From Marmoricola sp. OAE513 (GTDB taxonomy: Bacteria; Actinomycetota; Actinomycetes; Propionibacteriales; Nocardioidaceae): 64,000 nt of DNA. The translations under genes and the position numbers were made by a program. Shown piece after piece: positions 59,702 through 64,000 of the stretch. The stretch is from assembly GCF_040546585.1 (NCBI RefSeq), contig NZ_JBEPOC010000001.1, positions 3,100,001 to 3,164,000 on the forward strand. The letters run 5' to 3'. The notes beneath the pieces were generated by a model. It did not search any database. It saw only the letters and a program-made list of their open reading frames with translations, and had not been told where the DNA came from. Positions within the stretch are counted from its first letter, which is position 1. Each line of letters begins with the position of its first letter.

Positions 59702-59727
59702 GTTTCCGCCCGGGCCTGGTCGGGTAG
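59702..59727 (+). promoter_or_regulatory. SigB/SigF-type promoter of dps
   Basis: GTTT (59702-59705), 16 bp, GGGTAG (59722-59727), ATG 59737 nine bases later. It fits the stress-sigma consensus GTTT-N14-17-GGGTA, consistent with stress induction of dps. Confidence 0.6.
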
Positions 59728-59736
59728 TGCTCCTGC

Positions 59737-60252
59737 ATGAGTACTACAAAGTTGCACTACACGACTCCCGGGCTGGACGAGGCGGACGCGATCCGCGTCA
59801 TCGATCTGCTGCAGTCCCGCCTGCACGCGACCAACGACCTGCACCTGACGCTCAAGCACGTGCACTGGAACGTGGTCGGCCCGCAGTTCATCGCGGTGCA
59901 CGAGATGATCGACCCGCAGGTCGAGGCCGTTCGCGCGATGGCCGACGACCTGGCCGAGCGGATCGCAACCCTGGGTGGCGCGCCGCGCGGTACGCCGGGA
60001 GCGCTCGTCGCCGAGCGGAGCTGGGACGACTACAGCATCGGCCGTGCCTCCACCCAGGACCACCTCGAGGCGCTCGACGTGGTCTACCGCGGCGTCGTGA
60101 CGTCGTACCGGGAGAACATCGACGAGCTCGAGAAGCTGGACCCGGTCACCCAGGACCTGCTCATCGGCCAGACCGAGAAGCTCGAGCTCTTCCACTGGTT
60201 CGTGCGGGCGCACCTCGAGGACGCCTCGGGGCGGCTGCGCACCGACCAGTAG
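59737..60252 (+). CDS. dps: Dps-family DNA-protecting ferritin
   Basis: 171 aa. The ferroxidase pattern is present: DLHLTLKHVHWNVVGPQFIAVHEMIDPQVEAVRAMADDLAERI gives the His and Asp/Glu of the intersubunit site. It stores iron and shields DNA in starvation. The N-terminal tail is short and only weakly basic. It sits behind a stress-type promoter and is followed by the opposite-strand peptidase. Confidence 0.95.
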   Translation: MSTTKLHYTTPGLDEADAIRVIDLLQSRLHATNDLHLTLKHVHWNVVGPQFIAVHEMIDPQVEAVRAMADDLAERIATLGGAPRGTPGALVAERSWDDYSIGRASTQDHLEALDVVYRGVVTSYRENIDELEKLDPVTQDLLIGQTEKLELFHWFVRAHLEDASGRLRTDQ

Positions 60253-60255
60253 GGC

Positions 60256-61677
60256 TCAGCGACCGTCCCGCAGCGCTCCCATCCAGGCCTCGATCTCGTC
60301 GGGGTCGCGGGGGAGCGCTGCGGACAGGTTGCGCGAGCCGTCGGCCGTGACCACGACGTCGTCCTCGATCCGGATACCGATCCCGCGGAGCTCCTCGGGC
60401 ACCAGCAGGTCGTCCTCCTGGAAGTACAGCCCGGGTTCGACGGTGAGCACCATGCCCTCGGCCAGCGGTCCCTCGGGGTAGACCTCAGGCGCGGCCACGG
60501 CGCAGTCGTGCACGTCCATGCCGAGCATGTGGCTGGTGCTGTGCAGCGTCCAGCGGGCGTAGACCTTGCTGTCGGGAGCGAGTGCCTCCTCCACCGAGCA
60601 GGGCAGCAGCCCGAGGTCGCCCAGCGCGTGCGCGAGCACGTCCATCGCCGCGTGGTGCGGGTCGCGGAAGTGCGCGCCGGGGCGGACCGCGTCGAGTCCG
60701 GCCTGCTGGGCGTTGAGCACCGCGGTGTACAGGTCGCGCTGCAGGCTGGTGAAGCGGCCGTCGACCGGCAGGGTCCGGGTGACGTCGGCGGTGTAGAGCG
60801 AGGAGGCCTCCGCGCCCATGTCGAGCAGCACCAGGGTGCCGGGATCGATCGGGCCGGAGTTCTCGATCCAGTGCAGCGTGGTCGCGTGCCGGCCGCCGCC
60901 GACGATCGAGTCGTACCCGATGTCGTTGCCCATCGCGCGGGCGCGACGGAAGAACGTTCCCTCGACCCAGCGCTCGCCGTACTCCAGGACGCGGTCCCAC
61001 TCCCGGACGCTGTCCTCGAAGCCGAGCGTCGTGATGTCGCAGGCGTGCGCGAGCTCGTCGAGCTCCCAGGCGTCCTTGACCAGGCGGAGCTCGGAGAGCA
61101 CCCGGGCGAGGTCCTGGTCGCGGCCGGCGTCCTCGGCGACCTGCTTGTCGAGGGCCGCGTCGACGCCGCGCAGGACACGGGTCTTGGCGCTGCCGCCGAG
61201 CGCGCCGTCGAGCTCGTCGATGTGCCGGGTCGCGATGCCCAGGGAGTCCGACAGCTCGCCCAGCGACGGTCGTCGGCCGGCCCACAGCTCGCCGTACTGG
61301 CGGTCGCGGAAGAACTCGTCGGTCTCGCGGCTGCTGCGCGGGCGGGCGAACAGCGTGGACTCGCCGCCCTCGATCACCAGCACCGCGTCGGAGGTCTGGT
61401 TGCCGGTGAGGTGGGTGTGCGCGGTCTCCGGACGGAAGCGGTAGTCGGTGTCGTTGGAGCGCACCTTGAACCCGCCCGAGGGGATCACCAGGCGCTCGTC
61501 GGGGAACATCTCGGCCAGCCGTGCGCGCCGGGCGGCCGCCCAGGAGGCGACCGGGTGTGCCGGGAGGTCGAGCTCGCGATCGCCCCAGCCGCTGCGCATG
61601 AACGCGGCGTACTTCTCGGGCACGGCCTGGTCGTGGTTCTCGGTCCGGGCCCCGGTCTCGTCTGTGTGGTCGCTCAC
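60256..61677 (-). CDS. pepP: Aminopeptidase P (Xaa-Pro, M24B)
   Basis: 473 aa from GTG with GGAGGA upstream. An N-terminal domain with WAAARRARLAEMFPDERLVIPSGG precedes the pita-bread fold. Metal ligands appear in order: LLDMGAEASSLYTADVTRTLPV (Asp, Asp), HSTSHMLGMDVHD (His), TVEPGLYF (Glu) and RIEDDVVVTADG (Glu). It cleaves the first residue of X-Pro peptides. It converges on dps. A -10 TACAGT is visible 61696-61701 on the minus strand. Confidence 0.94.
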   Translation of the reverse strand: MSDHTDETGARTENHDQAVPEKYAAFMRSGWGDRELDLPAHPVASWAAARRARLAEMFPDERLVIPSGGFKVRSNDTDYRFRPETAHTHLTGNQTSDAVLVIEGGESTLFARPRSSRETDEFFRDRQYGELWAGRRPSLGELSDSLGIATRHIDELDGALGGSAKTRVLRGVDAALDKQVAEDAGRDQDLARVLSELRLVKDAWELDELAHACDITTLGFEDSVREWDRVLEYGERWVEGTFFRRARAMGNDIGYDSIVGGGRHATTLHWIENSGPIDPGTLVLLDMGAEASSLYTADVTRTLPVDGRFTSLQRDLYTAVLNAQQAGLDAVRPGAHFRDPHHAAMDVLAHALGDLGLLPCSVEEALAPDSKVYARWTLHSTSHMLGMDVHDCAVAAPEVYPEGPLAEGMVLTVEPGLYFQEDDLLVPEELRGIGIRIEDDVVVTADGSRNLSAALPRDPDEIEAWMGALRDGR

Positions 61678-61760
61678 GATTCCTCCATCCCGTCACTGTA
61701 CGACGGTCCCGTCGGTCCTCCCCGAGCGCGGGGATGTCGGGATCCGGTGCTCCGGGCCAC

Positions 61761-61766
61761 TAGGCT
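61761..61766 (+). promoter_or_regulatory. -10 element TAGGCT of the PrsW gene
   Basis: TAGGCT, 7 bp, ATG 61774: a leaderless arrangement. Confidence 0.45.
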
Positions 61767-61773
61767 TCAGGCC

Positions 61774-62904
61774 ATGTCCAGCAGTCGTCGGAGTCCCCGG
61801 AACAGTGTTGCGTTCACGGTGACTCTCGGCGTGACGATGCTGATCGGTGCCGGCGTGATGGCGCTAGTTCTTTTCGCCTCCGGCGCGCCCGAGGCGGTCG
61901 CCATCGGCGTGGTGCTCTCGGCGATGCCGTTCGGGCCCGTGATCGGCTGCTACCTCTGGCTGGACCGGTACGAGCCGGAGCCGCGGTCGCTGCTGCTGCT
62001 CGGTCTGGGCTGGGGCGCCTTCGTCGCCACCACGGCGGCGATCTTCCTGCAGGCCTTCGACGCCTTCGCCTTCGGCCCGTCCGAGGCGGTCGAGTCGGTC
62101 CTGGTCGCCCCCGTCACCGAGGAGGCGGCCAAGGGCGCCTTCGTCCTCCTGCTGCTGCTCTACAAGCGCGCCGAGTTCGACGGGATCCTCGACGGCATCG
62201 TGTACGCCGGCATGGTCGGCGTCGGATTCGCCTTCGTCGAGGACATCCTCTACCTGAGCCAGGCCTACATCGGCGAGGACGGTCGCACCGGTGGCATCGA
62301 GGACGCGGTGGCGCTCTTCATCATCCGCGGCATCGCGAGCCCGTTCGCGCACCCCTTCTTCACGGCGTTCATCGGCATCGGTCTGGGCATCGCGGTCGGG
62401 AGCCGCAGCGGCGCCGTCCGTCTTCTCGCGCCCGTGGTCGGCTACGCCTTCGCGGTCGGTGCGCACGCCGCCTGGAACGGGTCGCTGCTGATCAACGGCG
62501 GCTCCGGCGTGCTCGCGGCGTACCTGGGCCTGATGGTCCCGGCCTTCCTCATCATGGTCGCGTTCGCGGTCTGGTCGCGCCGACGCGAGGGCGTGCTGCT
62601 CGCGACGTCGCTGACCGACTGCGCGGCGCGCGGGTTCCTCGACGCCCGCGAGGTGCCGTGGCTGACCCGGATCCCGGCCCGCAAGGCGTGCCGCCGGTAC
62701 GCCGACCAGGTCGGCGGCAGGCCCGCGCTGGAGGCGATGAAGGACTACCAGGGGGAGGCCATCGAGCTCGGCTTCCTGCACCACCGCTACCTGCGTGGCA
62801 CCGCACCGGCTCGTTACGAGGAGATCGGTCAGGAGCACGTCGCCCGGATGCACGCACTGCGACCGGCCTTGCTCTGGCCCCAGACCGCGGAGGCGCTGCG
62901 ATGA
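61774..62904 (+). CDS. PrsW-family intramembrane metalloprotease
   Basis: 376 aa with about eight to nine helices. The motif set is PVTEEAAKGAFVL (E-E-x-x-K), FAFVEDILYL (F-x-x-x-E) and HPFFTAFIG plus AHAAWNG, the PrsW zinc-protease pattern. A C-terminal cytoplasmic region (about residues 265-376) carries CRRYADQVGGRPALEAMKDYQ. PrsW releases anti-sigma factors, so a link to a sigma factor response is possible. It overlaps the next gene by 4 bp. Confidence 0.9.
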   Translation: MSSSRRSPRNSVAFTVTLGVTMLIGAGVMALVLFASGAPEAVAIGVVLSAMPFGPVIGCYLWLDRYEPEPRSLLLLGLGWGAFVATTAAIFLQAFDAFAFGPSEAVESVLVAPVTEEAAKGAFVLLLLLYKRAEFDGILDGIVYAGMVGVGFAFVEDILYLSQAYIGEDGRTGGIEDAVALFIIRGIASPFAHPFFTAFIGIGLGIAVGSRSGAVRLLAPVVGYAFAVGAHAAWNGSLLINGGSGVLAAYLGLMVPAFLIMVAFAVWSRRREGVLLATSLTDCAARGFLDAREVPWLTRIPARKACRRYADQVGGRPALEAMKDYQGEAIELGFLHHRYLRGTAPARYEEIGQEHVARMHALRPALLWPQTAEALR

Positions 62905-64000
62905 CGTCCCTTCCCCTGCCCGGCCCGGCCACGGCCCAGCTGGTCACCACGCTGGTGCGTCTCCGCGAGGCCCTCGAGGGTGCCCGGCTGCCGCTGGCGA
63001 TCCCTGACTCCGAGCCCGCGCGGAAGGCCCGCGCGGAGATGCTCGACCAGCTCGAGGACTACATCCTGCCGCGGCTGATCCAGATCGACGCCCCGCTGCT
63101 GACCGTGGTCGGAGGTTCGACGGGTGCCGGCAAGTCGACGCTGGTGAACTCGCTGATCGGTCAGCGCGTCACCGAGCCCGGCGTCCTGCGCCCGACCACC
63201 CGTGCGGCGGTCCTGGTCTACAACCCGGCCGATGCCGAGTGGTTCAGCAACCCGCGGATCCTGCCGGACCTGCGTCGTACAGCAGACGCCTCGATCGACC
63301 CGGGCGCTCTCCAGCTCGTCGCCTCGACCGCGATCCCGCCCGGCCTTGCCGTGCTGGACGCGCCCGACATCGACTCGGTCGAGGAGCAGAACCGGACCCT
63401 GGCCACCCAGCTCCTCGGTGCCGCCGACCTCTGGCTGTTCGTCACCTCCGCCGCCCGGTACGCCGACCAGATCCCGTGGGAGTACCTGCGGCAGGCGGCC
63501 GAGCGCAGTGCCGCGGTCGCGATCGTCCTGGACCGGACGCCTCCCGACGCGGTGGACGAGGTCAGCACCCACCTGGCCCGGATGCTCAGCGCGCGCGGCC
63601 TGCGGGACTCGCCCCTGTTCATCGTGCCCGAGGGTGACGTCGACGCGGCCGGCCTGCTGCCGTCGAGCACCGTGCGGGAGATCCGAGCCTGGCTGAGCTC
63701 GCTCGCCGCCGACACCAGTGCCCGCCAGGGAGTCATCCGGCAGACGCTCGAGGGGGCGATCCGCACGCTGCCGACGCGCAGCTTCACCGTCGCCGACGCC
63801 TCCCACGACCAGGTCGAGACCCAGGCGCGGCTGCGGCGGGAGGCCGAGATCGCGTACGAGGCCGCCCTGAACGAGATCGACCACGCCTCGGCGGACGGCT
63901 CCCTGCTGCGCGGCGAGGTCCTCACGCACTGGCAGGAGTTCGTCGGGAGCGGGGAGATCCTCAACGGCCTGGAGTCGCGCGCCAGCAGGCTCCGCGACCG
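62901..64000 (+). CDS. Dynamin-like GTPase, N-terminal part (runs off the window)
   Basis: About 366 codons are visible. P-loop GSTGAGKST (72-80), switch-like RPTTRAAVLVYNP, DAPDIDSV at the G3 position and DRTP as a possible G4 signal. The early coil (TAQLVTTLVRLREALEGA) and the long helical region after the GTPase fold fit actinobacterial dynamin-like proteins. A second ORF, usually a paired dynamin, would be expected beyond base 64000. It is coupled to the PrsW gene (4-bp overlap). Confidence 0.8.
   Translation, partial: MTSLPLPGPATAQLVTTLVRLREALEGARLPLAIPDSEPARKARAEMLDQLEDYILPRLIQIDAPLLTVVGGSTGAGKSTLVNSLIGQRVTEPGVLRPTTRAAVLVYNPADAEWFSNPRILPDLRRTADASIDPGALQLVASTAIPPGLAVLDAPDIDSVEEQNRTLATQLLGAADLWLFVTSAARYADQIPWEYLRQAAERSAAVAIVLDRTPPDAVDEVSTHLARMLSARGLRDSPLFIVPEGDVDAAGLLPSSTVREIRAWLSSLAADTSARQGVIRQTLEGAIRTLPTRSFTVADASHDQVETQARLRREAEIAYEAALNEIDHASADGSLLRGEVLTHWQEFVGSGEILNGLESRASRLRD

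Noticed and set aside
56544-59738. 1064-codon minus-strand frame opposite the MMPL exporter
   Set aside because: The plus strand encodes a full MMPL protein with membrane helices and relay motifs; the antisense product is a low-complexity Arg/Gly/His chain.

Overview
The window is a 64 kb piece of a high-GC actinobacterial chromosome. GTG starts are frequent, start codons often overlap the previous stop, and many genes have a TANNNT -10 element 6-7 bp before the start codon, which suggests leaderless mRNAs. The gene order clpS - DUF2017 - mec - cysO - cysM ... murI - Rv1339-like phosphodiesterase ... rph - rdgB matches the Mycobacterium tuberculosis Rv1331-Rv1341 neighbourhood. Short GTCGAGCCTGCCGAGAC-type repeats and the gene content suggest a Nocardioides-like organism (Nocardioidaceae). 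That placement is inference. I see no rRNA, prophage, insertion sequence or CRISPR array.

Layout. 1-2.7 kb: end of an ECF-type vitamin/metal importer (T component, fused double ATPase, S component). 2.6-4.8 kb: DUF1697 gene and acyl-CoA synthetase, fired divergently from what looks like one shared -10. 4.8-8.2 kb: clpS, the CysO-dependent cysteine synthesis genes and two small membrane proteins. 8.2-12 kb: secreted M6-like metalloprotease and an MFS exporter. 12-18.8 kb: murI, cAMP phosphodiesterase-like protein, a LuxR-type two-component system beside an ABC exporter, then rph and rdgB. 18.75-26.3 kb: an unusual class I tRNA with anticodon UAG, bcp peroxiredoxin, a GroES-like protein, a MASE1-PAS histidine kinase, two secreted endonuclease/exonuclease/phosphatase paralogues (one frameshifted), and tRNA-Lys. 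26.3-39.5 kb: an accessory region that looks stress or light related. It holds a carotenoid-desaturase-like flavoprotein, a pirin, a MerR-DICT regulator divergent from a tightly coupled five-gene operon (small protein, FHA fusion, flavoprotein, NmrA-like protein, CPBP protease), malQ with a DUF2188-like partner, a ZIP transporter, a UlaG-like hydrolase and tiny ORFs. 39.5-43.95 kb: tRNA-His, orn, a DoxX/DsbA pair, adenosine deaminase, a long structured leader with a GAF-ANTAR regulator, and tRNA-Arg. 43.97-49.3 kb: an aromatic-catabolism cluster (P450, flavin monooxygenase, frameshifted FAH-family hydrolase, extradiol-type dioxygenase) with a divergent TetR regulator and two matching operators. 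49.4-56.5 kb: small GPGG membrane protein, Ser/Thr kinase, SDR, NAD(P) transhydrogenase pntA and frameshifted pntB, and a TetR. 56.6-64 kb: MMPL exporter under an operator, dps, aminopeptidase P, PrsW protease and the start of a dynamin-like GTPase.

Three otherwise recognisable genes carry short indels: an extra G in the first EEP gene, a 5-bp tandem duplication in the FAH gene and an extra T in pntB. They are either real lesions or consensus errors. The best candidate for an undescribed system is the MerR-DICT/five-gene operon at about 29.9-35.0 kb. Probable SigB/SigF-type promoters precede dps, the malQ operon, the ZIP transporter and possibly the ANTAR gene, suggesting a shared general-stress regulon.
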